Shown here: piece by piece, positions 1-9,053 of the stretch
Position numbering within the stretch: the stretch's first letter is position 1
Layout of the letters: every line of letters begins with the position of its first letter
NCBI GenBank assembly: GCA_017743475.1
Contig: JAGHYV010000050.1
Location: 1-36,502 of the forward strand
From: Roseiflexus sp.
Lineage (GTDB): Bacteria > Chloroflexota > Chloroflexia > Chloroflexales > Roseiflexaceae
DNA length: 36,502 nucleotides
Reading direction: 5' to 3'
Made by a program: the position numbers and the translations under genes
Notes under the pieces: generated by a model
The model's input: only the letters and a program-made list of their open reading frames with translations
What the model was told of the DNA's origin: nothing
The model's database searches: none

Positions 1-386
1 CCCTCCATTTTAGTTCTTATGAAAATAGTATACCACTAAACCTTGATGAAGTCTATTGGTTAACATACCCTTGACGGATAACCGAGTTGTTGTGTAGACT
101 CTTTCTACATTGCTCTCCGTCCCAGATTTCTATCTCAATGGCCAGCGGTGACCTGCTTTGAGGCGCATTTCTGCGCTTGTTGAGCATAGATCGTTATTCT
201 GGACTGCCAGGTGGACATACATCTTCAGCAGTTGTTTTTTCATACCGGTGTGCTCATCTTTGAGTGCCTTAATGGAAGGCGGACTGATCGTTGCGCGCTT
301 ACAGGCGGCGTATACGCATCTGGCGCCTGATCCATGCTGGCGTTGGTTCACGTTCGTGTATCCGATTGCAGAAAAGGAGTACGTGT
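1..386. other. Upstream region of the TRAP operon, no gene seen
   Basis: I see no convincing gene here; the short open frames lack a ribosome site or recognisable protein character. The stretch presumably carries the control region of the TRAP transporter downstream, including the promoter candidate listed separately. A purine-rich ribosome site (AAAAGGAGT) lies at about 372-380, just before the receptor start. Confidence 0.5.
71..100 (+). promoter_or_regulatory. Candidate sigma-70-type promoter for the TRAP operon
   Basis: TTGACG at 71-76 and TAGACT at 95-100 are separated by 18 bases. This fits a housekeeping promoter, but the start codon is nearly 290 bases downstream, so the leader would be long and other promoters may exist. 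Confidence 0.35.
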
Positions 387-1436
387 ATGTTCAAACGAAT
401 GCTGGTCACCCTCTGGTCGATCATGGCACTGGTGCTGGCGGCATGTGGACAGACGATGCCTGCGGCGCCCACAGCAGCACCCGCAGCGCCCACAGCGGCG
501 CCCGCAGCTCCTACAGCAGCGCCTGCGCCCACGCCTGTACCAACTGGCGGAAAAATCCGACTGATCATCGGCACTGGCGGAACAGGTGGCGTGTTCTTCC
601 CCTACGGTGGCGGTCTGGCACGGATTCTTACCGAAAAGATGCCCAACACTGAAGCGACGGCTCAGGAAACCGGCGGTTCGGTCGATAACATGAAACTGCT
701 TCAGAATGGCGAAGCGCAGATAGGCTTCACAACGGCTGACTCAGCATATGACGGCGTCAACGGACTGGGTGCGTACCAGGCGACCGGTCCGGTTCCAGCA
801 GCAACGATTGCTGTCCTCTACCAGAGTTTCATCCATGTGGTTGCGCGCGCCGATACGGGCATTACGAGCATTACTGATTTGAAGGGGCGTCCCGTATCGA
901 TCGGATCGGCAGGAAGCAGCACCGAGATTGCGGCTTTGCGCCTCCTCGAAGCAGCAGGGATGAAACCGGAAGATATTGTTCGCGAGAACCTGGGTGTAGC
1001 CGACTCGGTGGCAGCCATGAAGGATAAGAAGATCGATGCCTTCTTCTGGATCGGCGGACTGCCAACCGCAGCAGTGACCGATCTGGTAACGACCGAATCA
1101 GTAGTGTTTATCGATACAAGTGCTCTGTTGAAACCGCTGGTCGATAAGTACGGTCCCATCTATTCGGCAACCGTGCTACCGGGGGGAACGTACAAGGGAA
1201 CTGATAAGGACGTGCCTGGTATCGGTGTGACAAACCTGCTCGTTGTGCGCCAGGATATGCCTGCCGATCAGGTGAAGGGCATTCTGACGACCATTTTTGA
1301 CAACCTTGAGGAAGTGCATAAAATCCACCCGGCAGCGCGCACTCTGTCGCTAGAGTCGGCAGTTGAGGGCTCATCGATACCCTTCCATCCAGCGGCTATC
1401 GAGTTCTACAAGGAACGTGGCGTCTGGAAAGAGTGA
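387..1436 (+). CDS. TAXI-family TRAP transporter solute-binding lipoprotein
   Basis: This 349-residue protein is the extracytoplasmic solute receptor of a TRAP transporter of the TAXI type, which captures a small organic acid or amino acid and delivers it to the membrane permease. The N-terminus is a lipoprotein signal peptide with a lipobox (LAAC, Cys20). It is followed by an Ala/Pro/Thr linker built from repeats of APTAAPA (about residues 25-50). The mature domain opens with the TAXI-like IIGTGGTGGVFFPYGG segment and contains ETGGSVDNMKLL and the GRPVSIGSAGSSTE region typical of the family. I chose ATG 387, not the upstream in-frame ATG at 291, because it has a ribosome site six bases upstream and begins the signal peptide. 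The permease follows 158 bases downstream on the same strand. The substrate cannot be read from sequence. Confidence 0.93.
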   Translation: MFKRMLVTLWSIMALVLAACGQTMPAAPTAAPAAPTAAPAAPTAAPAPTPVPTGGKIRLIIGTGGTGGVFFPYGGGLARILTEKMPNTEATAQETGGSVDNMKLLQNGEAQIGFTTADSAYDGVNGLGAYQATGPVPAATIAVLYQSFIHVVARADTGITSITDLKGRPVSIGSAGSSTEIAALRLLEAAGMKPEDIVRENLGVADSVAAMKDKKIDAFFWIGGLPTAAVTDLVTTESVVFIDTSALLKPLVDKYGPIYSATVLPGGTYKGTDKDVPGIGVTNLLVVRQDMPADQVKGILTTIFDNLEEVHKIHPAARTLSLESAVEGSSIPFHPAAIEFYKERGVWKE

Positions 1437-1453
1437 CTCTGATGGGGGCATGC

Positions 1454-1484
1454 GAGGCGGCGATCATATTGTCGCCTCGTTTCT
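1454..1484 (+). terminator. Hairpin between receptor and permease genes
   Basis: GAGGCG at 1454-1459 pairs with CGCCTC at 1473-1478 and is followed by GTTTCT. It may be a partial terminator or mRNA-stabilising stem that makes the receptor more abundant than the permease. That role is inferred from position. Confidence 0.5.
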
Positions 1485-1594
1485 AAACAGGGAGAAAGCA
1501 GTATCGATGACGGTCGCTCGTTCACTACTCTGCACACACGCAGGCTGAGAGGCTCAACATCCACTCACAGAATACGCGCACAAGGGGGAGCAGC

Positions 1595-3883
1595 ATGAGC
1601 ATCGCCGCCAACGCTCAGAACAATGGGACGCCTGATAATAACGAGGTTATCAGTCAGGAGAAGGTCGAGCAACTCATCGAGGAGTTTGAGGGCGAAGCAG
1701 CAACTCGGAAACTGAGCGGCGCGTGGGCTTGGATTGCCGGGATTATTGCGGCAGCGCTCTCGATCTACGCGCTGTACTGGACGCAGGCGATCATTACCAC
1801 GCAGGTCTATCGCGCCACATTTTTGATGCTCGTTCTGGCGTTGACGTTCTTCTACTTTCCGTTGCGTAAAGCGGCGCGTGCGAAGGTTCCCTGGTATGAT
1901 GTTGTGCTGGCAGCGCTGGGCGCTGCCAGTATGATTTATCTGAGCCTCAATTTTCGCGAAGCGTTACAACGCGTGACGCAGCCCACCCCAACCGAACTGG
2001 TCATGGGCGCCATTATGCTGCTGCTGGTGCTGGAAGCCACCCGGCGCACGACCGGGATGGCGCTGACGCTAGTGGCTATCTTTTCGATCCTGTACGCTTT
2101 GTTCGGGTATGTCTTTCCCGAACCGTTCGACCACCGCGGCATTTCATTACAACGCCTGATCGGCACCAACTATCTGACCTTGCAGGGCGTGTTTGGCGTT
2201 CCGCTCGATGTCGCTGCCACCTTTATCGTATTGTTTACCATCTATGGGGCAGTGCTGGAGTACAGTGGCGCAGGGAAGTTCTTTATCGACTGGTCGTTTG
2301 CAGCGCTGGGCAAGTCGAAGAGCGGCGCTGGTCCGGGGCGAACCGTGGCAGCTGCTGGGTTCCTGCTGGGGACCGTGTCGGGCAGCGGTGTGGCGACGAC
2401 TGTGACGCTGGGGTCGCTTTCGTGGCCTCTGCTGCGCAAGGCAGGGTACGATAAGACCGTGGCAGCCGGGATGCTAGCAGCGTCGGGAATCGGTGCCACG
2501 CTTTCGCCGCCAACACTTGGTGCAGCAGCGTTCCTGATCGCTGAGTATCTTGATATTTCGTATCTCGATGTGTTGATCATGGCGATCGTGCCGACGCTGC
2601 TCTACTATCTGTCGATCATTTTGATGATCGAAGCCGACTCGCGCCGGATGAGGACGCAACCGGTCGAGTTTAAAACCGAGCCACTCTGGGAGCTAACGCG
2701 TAAATTCGGCTATCATTTCTCGTCACTTTTTGCAGTTGCGATCCTGATGGCGTTTGGCATGACGCCGTTTATGGCGGTCTACTGGTCGATTGTTGTCGCC
2801 TTCTTTCTAAGTTTCCTCCGACCTGAAACACGCCTCTCGTCACTGAAGGCGCTGGCGGTCGGCGTTGCGCTGATGATTCTGCTAATGGCGCTGGAGATGA
2901 TCGGTGTTCTGCCGCGGATGCGTCTATCGGTGGCGGTCTTCTGGGGATTGATGCTGACGGTTGTGATCGCGGCGGGTATGGCGCTCTACAAGCGGGTGCG
3001 CGCCATTCCGGGCGAAGACGAAAATATGCGCATTCTCCGCGCGCTCGAATATGGCGGGCGGAGTGTGGTTTCGATTGCTGCGACCACTGCTTGCGCCGGT
3101 ATCATCGTCTCCGCAGTGACGCTGACCGGTCTGGGGTTGAAGATTTCGGGCATGATTGTGAGCCTGGGTGGCGGTTATATCCTGGCAACGGTCTTCTTTG
3201 CGGCAGTTGCAGTCTGGATTCTGGGACTGGCGGTGCCGGTTACGGCATCGTACATCCTGGCAGCGGTGATGATCGTTCCAGCATTGCGGCAGGTGGGGGT
3301 GCCGGAGCCTGCCGCACATATGTTCATCTTCTATTACGCGGTGCTTGCCGACGTGTCGCCACCGACGGCGCTGGCGCCAATGGCGGCAGCAGCAATTACC
3401 GGCGGTCGTCCATGGCCCACGATGTTCATGGCATGGAAGTATTGTCTGCCAGGCTTCCTGGTGCCGTTCATGTTCACCATGACGATCGATGGGACGAGTT
3501 TGCTGCTTCTCTTGCAGCAGGTCGGTCAGGATACCGGCACAGTGACGCTGGCGTTCAAACCTGCCTGGTATGAGGCGCTTGCCGCTGGCGGATGGATGAC
3601 AATTACGGTCACGTTTCTGACCAGTTGCATGGCGGTTGGTGCGCTGGCAGTGACGTTTGGCGGTTGGTTGATTCGTCAGGCGAACCTTGTCGAGCGCATC
3701 ATTATGGGCATTGGCGGTCTGGCGATGCTGTACGCCGACCTGGGTGCGGATGCCGTTGGGTTTGGGCTGTTTCTGGTCGGATTCGTGATCCATGCGGTGC
3801 GGGTGCGCCAGATGCGTCAAACTGAGTCGGTCGCTGTCGCTGCAACGGAAGCGGAAACGTTGCGCGAGCGGTCGGTCGGGTGA
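1595..3883 (+). CDS. TRAP transporter fused permease (4TM/12TM)
   Basis: This 762-residue integral membrane protein is a fused TRAP permease, combining the small DctQ-like and large DctM-like subunits in one chain, as is usual for TAXI systems. It would use an ion gradient to import the solute delivered by the receptor encoded upstream. About residues 1-45 are hydrophilic and cytoplasmic. Hydrophobic segments then run almost continuously to about residue 740. The large-subunit region includes the GSVSGSGVATTVTLG-like stretch, read here as LLGTVSGSGVATTVTLGS, the conserved LSPPTLGAAAFLIAEYL segment and a second DVSPPTALAPMAAAA half-repeat, the two symmetry-related ligand and ion sites of the DctM family. 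A GGGGG-type ribosome site precedes ATG 1595. The tail ends in a short charged segment. Start and family are secure, the substrate unknown. Confidence 0.93.
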   Translation: MSIAANAQNNGTPDNNEVISQEKVEQLIEEFEGEAATRKLSGAWAWIAGIIAAALSIYALYWTQAIITTQVYRATFLMLVLALTFFYFPLRKAARAKVPWYDVVLAALGAASMIYLSLNFREALQRVTQPTPTELVMGAIMLLLVLEATRRTTGMALTLVAIFSILYALFGYVFPEPFDHRGISLQRLIGTNYLTLQGVFGVPLDVAATFIVLFTIYGAVLEYSGAGKFFIDWSFAALGKSKSGAGPGRTVAAAGFLLGTVSGSGVATTVTLGSLSWPLLRKAGYDKTVAAGMLAASGIGATLSPPTLGAAAFLIAEYLDISYLDVLIMAIVPTLLYYLSIILMIEADSRRMRTQPVEFKTEPLWELTRKFGYHFSSLFAVAILMAFGMTPFMAVYWSIVVAFFLSFLRPETRLSSLKALAVGVALMILLMALEMIGVLPRMRLSVAVFWGLMLTVVIAAGMALYKRVRAIPGEDENMRILRALEYGGRSVVSIAATTACAGIIVSAVTLTGLGLKISGMIVSLGGGYILATVFFAAVAVWILGLAVPVTASYILAAVMIVPALRQVGVPEPAAHMFIFYYAVLADVSPPTALAPMAAAAITGGRPWPTMFMAWKYCLPGFLVPFMFTMTIDGTSLLLLLQQVGQDTGTVTLAFKPAWYEALAAGGWMTITVTFLTSCMAVGALAVTFGGWLIRQANLVERIIMGIGGLAMLYADLGADAVGFGLFLVGFVIHAVRVRQMRQTESVAVAATEAETLRERSVG

Positions 3884-4072
3884 CGCCAGATATCACATCT
3901 TGATAGCATGCGTTCCTGTCGGTGCACCTCATGGTTGTTTTGGAATGTGCTTAGCGCGCTACAACCATGCTTATCCCTGCACTGCCCGGGTGCGCGGGCA
4001 CCTCGCCCACAGGTAGCGATACGATCCATCACAAGAGTGAGGACATCGCCCCCTCGGCTGTCCCATAAGGGT

Positions 4073-4140
4073 CTCTCAAGGGGAGAGTTCCTGGAAGAAA
4101 TGAGCAGTTTTCCGTATTCCCATGCACTCTTGCTCCTTAT
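4073..4140 (+). repeat. Dispersed repeat R4, copy 1
   Basis: These 68 bases match 31969-32036 without gaps at 55 of 68 positions (my manual count), and most differences are transitions. Both copies are intergenic and in the same orientation. Conserved blocks include CTCTCAAGGG, ATGAGC, GTTTTC and TTGCTCCT. Confidence 0.8.
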
Positions 4141-4191
4141 TTTCCTATCTTCACGGGTAGAGAGTTTTTCAAGGGCGAGGGGTGTTTGCTA

Positions 4192-4223
4192 CATCCTGAG
4201 GCCCTTTTTTCCCCTACAGGATG
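4192..4223. repeat. Inverted repeat, possible terminator
   Basis: CATCCTG at 4192-4198 pairs perfectly with CAGGATG at 4217-4223 around a pyrimidine-rich loop that contains a T run. It could end transcripts in either direction between converging genes, but the T run is inside the loop, so this is weak. Confidence 0.35.
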
Positions 4224-4269
4224 TGAGGCTCATAATATAAACCGGTTTCGCTTCTTGTCGTGGGGCTCA

Positions 4270-4357
4270 TATTGAGAATTTAGTCCATTATTCGCTCTTG
4301 CCGTCGGGCTAAAGCCCTCAGCTGTGGAGTGCGAAGCCTGCCTGCGCGGGTTAGACC
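4270..4357 (+). repeat. Dispersed repeat R1, copy 1
   Basis: The element begins ATATTGAGAATTTA, contains GGGCTAAAGCCCTC and ends near CCTGCGCGGGTTAG. An inverted copy lies at about 14391-14480 and shares both ends. A shorter diverged direct copy lies at about 34148-34200. It carries small internal inverted repeats and no coding capacity. Confidence 0.7.
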
Positions 4358-4489
4358 AGATTATAGCGAAAATGATTGAGCCACAGCATGCCAGGTATAT
4401 GGGCGTCCTGCCCGCGTAATGAGGTGCGTGAGATCCCGGCAGTCAACTGTTCTGCGCTTCACTGTAGTTCTTGAAACTCATCAAGGTAC

Positions 4490-7400
4490 TTACTTAAGCA
4501 TGCCCCTGGCAACGATGCCATGGTGGTACAGGATCTCGCGCAGGTATCGACCGGTGTGCGACTCTTCAATTAGCGCCACTTCTTCGGGAGTACCAGTCGC
4601 CACAACCCTGCCACCCCCGTCGCCACCTTCCGGTCCCATGTCGATGATCCAGTCTGCAGTTTTGATAACGTCGAGGTTGTGCTCGATCACAAGTACGGTA
4701 TTGCCCGCATCGACCAGGCGGTGCAGCACTGTCAACAGGCGTTGTACATCGGCGAAGTGCAGGCCGGTCGTTGGTTCATCCAGAATATACATAGTGCGAC
4801 CGGTGGCAGTACGCGCTAGTTCCTTCGCCAGTTTCACCCGCTGCGCCTCGCCGCCGGAAAGGGTCGTCGCCGACTGACCAAGTTTAATGTAGTCCAGACC
4901 GACATCGTGGAGCGTTTGCAGAATGCGCCTGATGCGTGGCACATTGTCGAAGAACTCCAGCGCCGTTTGCACATCCATGTCAAGCACGTCGGCAATTGAC
5001 TTGCCCTTGTACCTGACCTGCAATGTTTCGCGATTGTACCGTTTCCCTTTGCAGACATCGCAGCGCACCCAGACATCCGCCAGGAACTGCATGTCAATGC
5101 GCTTTTCGCCATTCCCTTCACAGGCTTCACAACGGCCTCCCTTCAGGTTGAACGAAAAGCGTCCAGCGTTGTAGCCGCGTAGTTTCGCCTCATTGGTCGA
5201 AGCGAACAGCTCACGGATCAGATCGAACAACTTGACATATGTTGCCGGGTTGGAACGCGGGGTTCGCCCAATTGGCTGCTGGTCGATATCGATCACCTTA
5301 TCGAGATGTTCCACCCCGCGCAATGCACGGAACGGTCCCGGCTTCAACTGCGCGCGGTTCAGGCGGTTTGCCAGCGCAGGGTAGAGCGTTTCAGTGATCA
5401 GCGATGATTTTCCCGATCCAGAGACGCCAGTCACGCAGATGAAGACGCCGAGCGGAAAGCGAACAGTCACGTCGCGCAGATTATTCTTGGTTGCGCCTTC
5501 AAGTTCGAGCCACGGACCATCCGCCTGGTCGGTTGCGTGATCGGTCCGGCGATGGCGACGCGGCGCGTCATGCGGCGTATCGGCAACCGGGCGCACCCGC
5601 GCGGTGCGGCGCTGCCGTGGGACCGGAATTTCCAATCGCCCGGACAGGTACGCGCCAGTCAGGGAGTCAGGGGTTGCAGCGATCAGGTCTGGTGGACCGG
5701 CTGCGACTACCTCGCCCCCCTTGACTCCTGCCCCAGGACCAAAGTCGATGATCCAGTCAGCTGCCTGCATGGTTTCCAGGTCGTGCTCGACTACGATAAC
5801 AGTATTACCTAGATCGCGCAGTTTCATCAGCGTATTGAGCAGTTTGCGATTGTCGCGCTGATGCAGCCCGATGCTTGGCTCATCAAGGATATAGGTGACG
5901 CCGACGAGACCGGAGCCGATCTGTGATGCCAGGCGAATACGCTGCGCCTCGCCACCGGAGAGAGTTGGCGCGGGGCGTTCGAGGGTGAGATAGTGCAGAC
6001 CGACATTGAGCAGAAACCCTAGTCGCTCGCGGATCTCCTTGAGCACATCACTGACAATCGCCATCTGGTAATCGCTCAGCGGTGTTACACTAAGGTGGGA
6101 TGTAGCGCCATTGCCTGCCACATGCCCGTTCAATGCCTCCAGATGCGATGAGTCTACCGGCATGCCGCTTAGGGCATGTACCCATGCCATCGCACCAGCA
6201 ATTGTCAGGCGTGTCACATCGCGCAGCGACCATCCGCCGACCCTGACCGCCAGGCTTTCGGGACGCAAACGTGCGCCATCACATGCCGGACAGGGTTGCT
6301 CGCTCATGAAACTCTGGTAATACTCGCGGGTGTAATCGCTGCCAGTCTGTTGATAGCGGCGGCGAATCTCACTCGCCAGTCCTTCCCAGGGACGCATGAA
6401 TTCACCGCGACTATCACTGGTTTCGTCGCCCCAGCGAAAGCGAATTCGTTCCTTTCCGCTGCCATAGATAATGACGTGACGTGCCTGCTCGCTGAGTTGT
6501 TCCCATGGCGTATCGAGATCGAAGCCGTAGTGATGTGCAATCGCTAGCAACGCGCGGTATCCCCACGAATCACGCTTTTTGCGCAGTTCGCCCCAGTAGG
6601 TCACAGCACCTTCGTGCAGGGTTAATGATGGGTTGGGTACGAGCAGCAGCGGGTCCACCTCCATCCGAACGCCGAGACCAGTGCATTCGGGGCAGGCACC
6701 CTGTGGACTGTTGAACGAAAACATCTGCGGCGACAGTTCAGGAAACGAAATGCCACAGTGGACACAGGTGTTGGCTTCGCTCATCAACCATTCTTCTGGG
6801 TCGCTGGATGGATTCTGGATGCTGATAATCAGCTGCCCCTCGCCAACACGCAGCGCCTGTTCGACACTGTCGGTCAGGCGGGTAACGAATGCATCCCAAT
6901 CGCTCTGTGCCCCTGCCTGCGCTTTTCCAATAGGACTATGCGGAACGTGCGACTCATCGGTTGCACCTTCGCGTGCCGGTATGGTCAAACGATCAACCAC
7001 AATCTCGATAGTATGCTTAACCTTCTTGTTGAGTTTGATCTCACTCGCCAGGTCGCGTATTTCGCCATCGACGCGCACCCGCGCGAACCCCTCAGCGCGT
7101 GCTTCGGCGAACACGTCCTTGTACTCGCCTTTACGTTGCGACACGAGCGGCGCCAGCACCATGAAGCGTGTGCCGACTGGTAACGTCAGCACGCGGTTGA
7201 CAATCTGCTCAGCGCTTTGCGAACTGACCGGTCGCCCGCACACGTGGCAGTGCTGCGTTCCAACGCGAGCGTACAGCAGGCGCAGATAGTCGTAGATCTC
7301 AGTGACGGTGCCGACGGTCGAGCGCGGATTCTTCGACGCGCTCTTCTGCTCGATGGCAATCGCCGGCGAGAGACCGCCGATATAATCGACTTTTGGCTTC

Positions 7401-7612
7401 TCCATCTGCCCGAGAAACTGACGGGCGTATGCCGAGAGCGACTCGACGTACCGGCGCTGTCCTTCGGCATACAGCGTATCGAACGCCAGCGACGACTTTC
7501 CCGAACCTGAAACGCCGGTCAGCACAACCAGTTTGTCACGTGGAATTTCGAGGTTGATGCCCTTCAGATTGTGCTCACGCGCACCCTTGATAACGATGGC
7601 GTCTTTTGCCAT
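4490..7612 (-). CDS. uvrA: Excinuclease ABC subunit A (UvrA)
   Basis: This 1040-residue ATPase is the damage-recognition subunit of nucleotide excision repair; it loads UvrB onto lesions. Two ABC ATPase modules are present. Each has a Walker A (GVSGSGKSS, near residue 33 and again in the second half), a signature ([12 protein letters not shown] and [12 protein letters not shown]) and a Walker B ([13 protein letters not shown] and [10 protein letters not shown]). Cysteine pairs form zinc sites: CVHC with CPEC in the first half and CEAC with CDVC in the second. The frame is open to 7726, but I place the start at ATG 7612 ([11 protein letters not shown]), where family similarity begins and a CGGAG site precedes. 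The protein is about 100 residues longer than typical UvrA, partly through a basic Arg/His-rich linker before the second ATPase (around residues 730-770). Confidence 0.97.
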   Translation of the reverse strand: MAKDAIVIKGAREHNLKGINLEIPRDKLVVLTGVSGSGKSSLAFDTLYAEGQRRYVESLSAYARQFLGQMEKPKVDYIGGLSPAIAIEQKSASKNPRSTVGTVTEIYDYLRLLYARVGTQHCHVCGRPVSSQSAEQIVNRVLTLPVGTRFMVLAPLVSQRKGEYKDVFAEARAEGFARVRVDGEIRDLASEIKLNKKVKHTIEIVVDRLTIPAREGATDESHVPHSPIGKAQAGAQSDWDAFVTRLTDSVEQALRVGEGQLIISIQNPSSDPEEWLMSEANTCVHCGISFPELSPQMFSFNSPQGACPECTGLGVRMEVDPLLLVPNPSLTLHEGAVTYWGELRKKRDSWGYRALLAIAHHYGFDLDTPWEQLSEQARHVIIYGSGKERIRFRWGDETSDSRGEFMRPWEGLASEIRRRYQQTGSDYTREYYQSFMSEQPCPACDGARLRPESLAVRVGGWSLRDVTRLTIAGAMAWVHALSGMPVDSSHLEALNGHVAGNGATSHLSVTPLSDYQMAIVSDVLKEIRERLGFLLNVGLHYLTLERPAPTLSGGEAQRIRLASQIGSGLVGVTYILDEPSIGLHQRDNRKLLNTLMKLRDLGNTVIVVEHDLETMQAADWIIDFGPGAGVKGGEVVAAGPPDLIAATPDSLTGAYLSGRLEIPVPRQRRTARVRPVADTPHDAPRRHRRTDHATDQADGPWLELEGATKNNLRDVTVRFPLGVFICVTGVSGSGKSSLITETLYPALANRLNRAQLKPGPFRALRGVEHLDKVIDIDQQPIGRTPRSNPATYVKLFDLIRELFASTNEAKLRGYNAGRFSFNLKGGRCEACEGNGEKRIDMQFLADVWVRCDVCKGKRYNRETLQVRYKGKSIADVLDMDVQTALEFFDNVPRIRRILQTLHDVGLDYIKLGQSATTLSGGEAQRVKLAKELARTATGRTMYILDEPTTGLHFADVQRLLTVLHRLVDAGNTVLVIEHNLDVIKTADWIIDMGPEGGDGGGRVVATGTPEEVALIEESHTGRYLREILYHHGIVARGMLK

Positions 7613-7716
7613 ACTCCGGCGACCTTTCGCAAGACACGCAGCGTATTCGACCGAATCGGCGCAGATACTGCTCAGAGAGATGATACGCTGACAGGTGATA
7701 TGAACAGACGTGCGAT

Positions 7717-7745
7717 AGTATAGCACTGCCCTGCGCTCGAGTCAA
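7717..7745 (-). promoter_or_regulatory. Promoter of uvrA
   Basis: On the minus strand TTGACT (7745-7740) and TATACT (7722-7717) are separated by exactly 17 bases, a near-consensus sigma-70 promoter. Transcription would start near 7710, leaving a leader of about 100 bases before ATG 7612. I saw no clear LexA-type operator. Confidence 0.8.
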
Positions 7746-7958
7746 TCCGGCGCGGAGCATCCCACCCATGAGTTACGTCTCTAGGTGCATACAGGGATGT
7801 TCGAGTATAGTGGGATTCGGATAGTTTGTCCGGATGCTGCACGCACTGCTCATGATGTGCGGTTAATGTTGTCTGTTTCTTGCAGCTGGTGGTCGTCGAA
7901 ATTTTCGTAGTATTTCCAATGCGCCTGAGAGCGTTCTTGAGGACCTGTTGCTGGTAGT

Positions 7959-7980
7959 CCCACAAGGATTTTCTTGCGGG
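7959..7980. repeat. Hairpin in the uvrA / HEPN intergenic region
   Basis: CCCACAAG at 7959-7966 pairs with CTTGCGGG at 7973-7980 with one mismatch, and five A residues follow on the plus strand. Apart from this, the uvrA promoter and the palindrome at 8011-8043, I see nothing in 7746-8060. Confidence 0.4.
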
Positions 7981-8010
7981 AAAAAGAGGTCAGGTCAAAG
8001 TCCGCCCGTG

Positions 8011-8043
8011 ATGCCGGGAGGAGGTATACCTTCTACCGGGCAT
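8011..8043. repeat. Near-perfect palindrome downstream of the HEPN gene
   Basis: The arms CCGGGAGGAGGTA (8014-8026) and TACCTTCTACCGG (8027-8039) match at 11 of 13 positions with no spacer. They extend outward as ATGCC/GGCAT with one bulge. On the minus strand it follows the HEPN stop, so it may be a terminator stem. The zero-length loop also suits a dimeric protein-binding site or cruciform. Confidence 0.55.
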
Positions 8044-8060
8044 GTGCTGGAGACGGATTC

Positions 8061-8377
8061 TTATGGCAGGATATAACCCCCTTGCTGTAGTTTTTTGCGG
8101 ATGAAATCCCTTATCCGCTCCGCCAAATTCACGGCACACTGCGTTTCTTCCAAGCTGGGGAGGGCAACTGTCTGGACACAGAGACTGACTAAGAACGCGA
8201 TATTGTGGGTTCGTGGGATTTCTTTTCCGTGAACGCCTTCAGGTATTTTTCAGCGCACTGCTGCATATGGAGACAAATGGCATCTGTGGCGGAATCCTCG
8301 GTCACCAACTCGTCCCTGCCGATTTTGAGATCGCTTTCAGCCCTGCGTATCCAGAGAATGACCGCCTCTTTGTTCAT
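8061..8377 (-). pseudogene. HEPN-domain protein (HepT-like), frameshifted
   Basis: The first frame (8377 down to 8189) encodes residues starting MNKEAVILWIRRAESDLKIG and the diagnostic CLHMQQCAEKYLKAF helix of HEPN proteins, then runs into a spurious tail (KKSHEPTISRS) and stops. Another frame picks up the expected continuation, PRTHNIAFLVSLC, and stays open to a TAA at 8061-8063, giving about 105 residues in total. Compared from memory with intact relatives, about ten bases seem to be missing between KAF and PRTHN, which would explain both the shift and the lost residues. ATG 8377 overlaps the stop of the MNT gene (ATGA), the standard MNT-HEPN arrangement. The toxin half is probably inactive unless the frame is recoded. 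Confidence 0.8.
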
Positions 8378-8697
8378 ACTGGCACCCCTTCTTTCAGCAC
8401 ATAGTAGGTGAGAAAACCGGTATTGCCTTTACGGGCCTGAACGAGCGCCTCTGACTGGAAGAGAACATCCGCGTAAAAGCCAAGTTCTGCAAATCGGCAG
8501 CTGAGCCTCGATGCAATCTCTGCCTTTTCTTGCCGAGAGGGTTCCTGGTCGGTGATGACAAAGAAGTCCCAGTCGCTGTCAGGGCGGGCATCGCCGCGGG
8601 CCCGGCTACCGAAGAGCAGGATGCGAAGCACTCGATACCCTTCCTGCTCCACTTCCCCAGTGATGATCGCCCTGACTTGCGCTAACACATCTTGCAT
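8374..8697 (-). CDS. MNT-type nucleotidyltransferase (MntA-like antitoxin)
   Basis: This 107-residue protein is a minimal nucleotidyltransferase. The signature GSRARGDARPDSDWD lies at residues 30-44, with Gly30-Ser31 for the nucleotide phosphates and Asp42/Asp44 for metal. In characterised MntA/HepT pairs the enzyme adds AMP to the HEPN toxin and silences it. That is family knowledge; here it applies only by analogy. The gene leads a two-gene unit and its TGA overlaps the HEPN start. Because the partner is frameshifted, the antitoxin may be an orphan kept by chance or acting on another HEPN protein. The start ATG 8697 gives the usual family length. Confidence 0.88.
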   Translation of the reverse strand: MQDVLAQVRAIITGEVEQEGYRVLRILLFGSRARGDARPDSDWDFFVITDQEPSRQEKAEIASRLSCRFAELGFYADVLFQSEALVQARKGNTGFLTYYVLKEGVPV

Positions 8698-9053
8698 CGA
8701 TTATATAGCCGTACTTTACCATGTCTTATTGTAGCACCATCTGCTTCTAGTGCAGCAGCTCGAAGTCGCACTAGGGTGCGCAGACGACCTTCTCCTCTCC
8801 GGTGAGGTGCAGAACGGTTGACTGCGGGATCGCATGCATATGGACGGGATACCCGCGCATCCGGCATGCACCTGGTTCAATACTTCTGCGATCGCTAGTC
8901 AAGCCTGCGCCCTACCCGGAAGGCGACTTTGTGCGCAGGCATGCAGCAGTGTTGGGTGTCTGCCCCGACCAAGAGCAGCACGGCAGCCAGACGCATGCCC
9001 CGCACATCTGCGCACACTCCGCAGGAAAATTCTGGCTCAGCAACAGATACTCA
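8698..9053. other. Intergenic region without recognisable features
   Basis: About 356 bases lie between the MNT gene and the MFS gene. It presumably holds the MNT promoter on the minus strand: a TACAAT-like box sits about 35 bases before the MNT start, without a good -35 element. The open frames on the plus strand here have no ribosome site and no family character. I see no copy of the repeat families. Confidence 0.45.

Larger units (their letters stand above)
3884..4489. other. Convergent intergenic region made largely of dispersed repeats
   Basis: About 600 bases lie between the converging TRAP permease and uvrA genes. No credible gene is present. The segment contains one copy of repeat family R4 (4073-4140), a CATCCTG/CAGGATG inverted repeat at 4192-4223 and one copy of family R1 (4270-4357). 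Each family has a relative elsewhere in the window, so this looks like repeat-derived spacer. Confidence 0.7.

Noticed and set aside
2924-3820. A 298-residue open frame antisense to the TRAP permease
   Set aside because: It is a His/Arg/Gln-rich shadow of the permease codons with no ribosome site or domain.
7613-7716. LexA (SOS) operator in the uvrA leader
   Set aside because: I found no convincing palindrome of a known LexA type between the promoter and the start codon.
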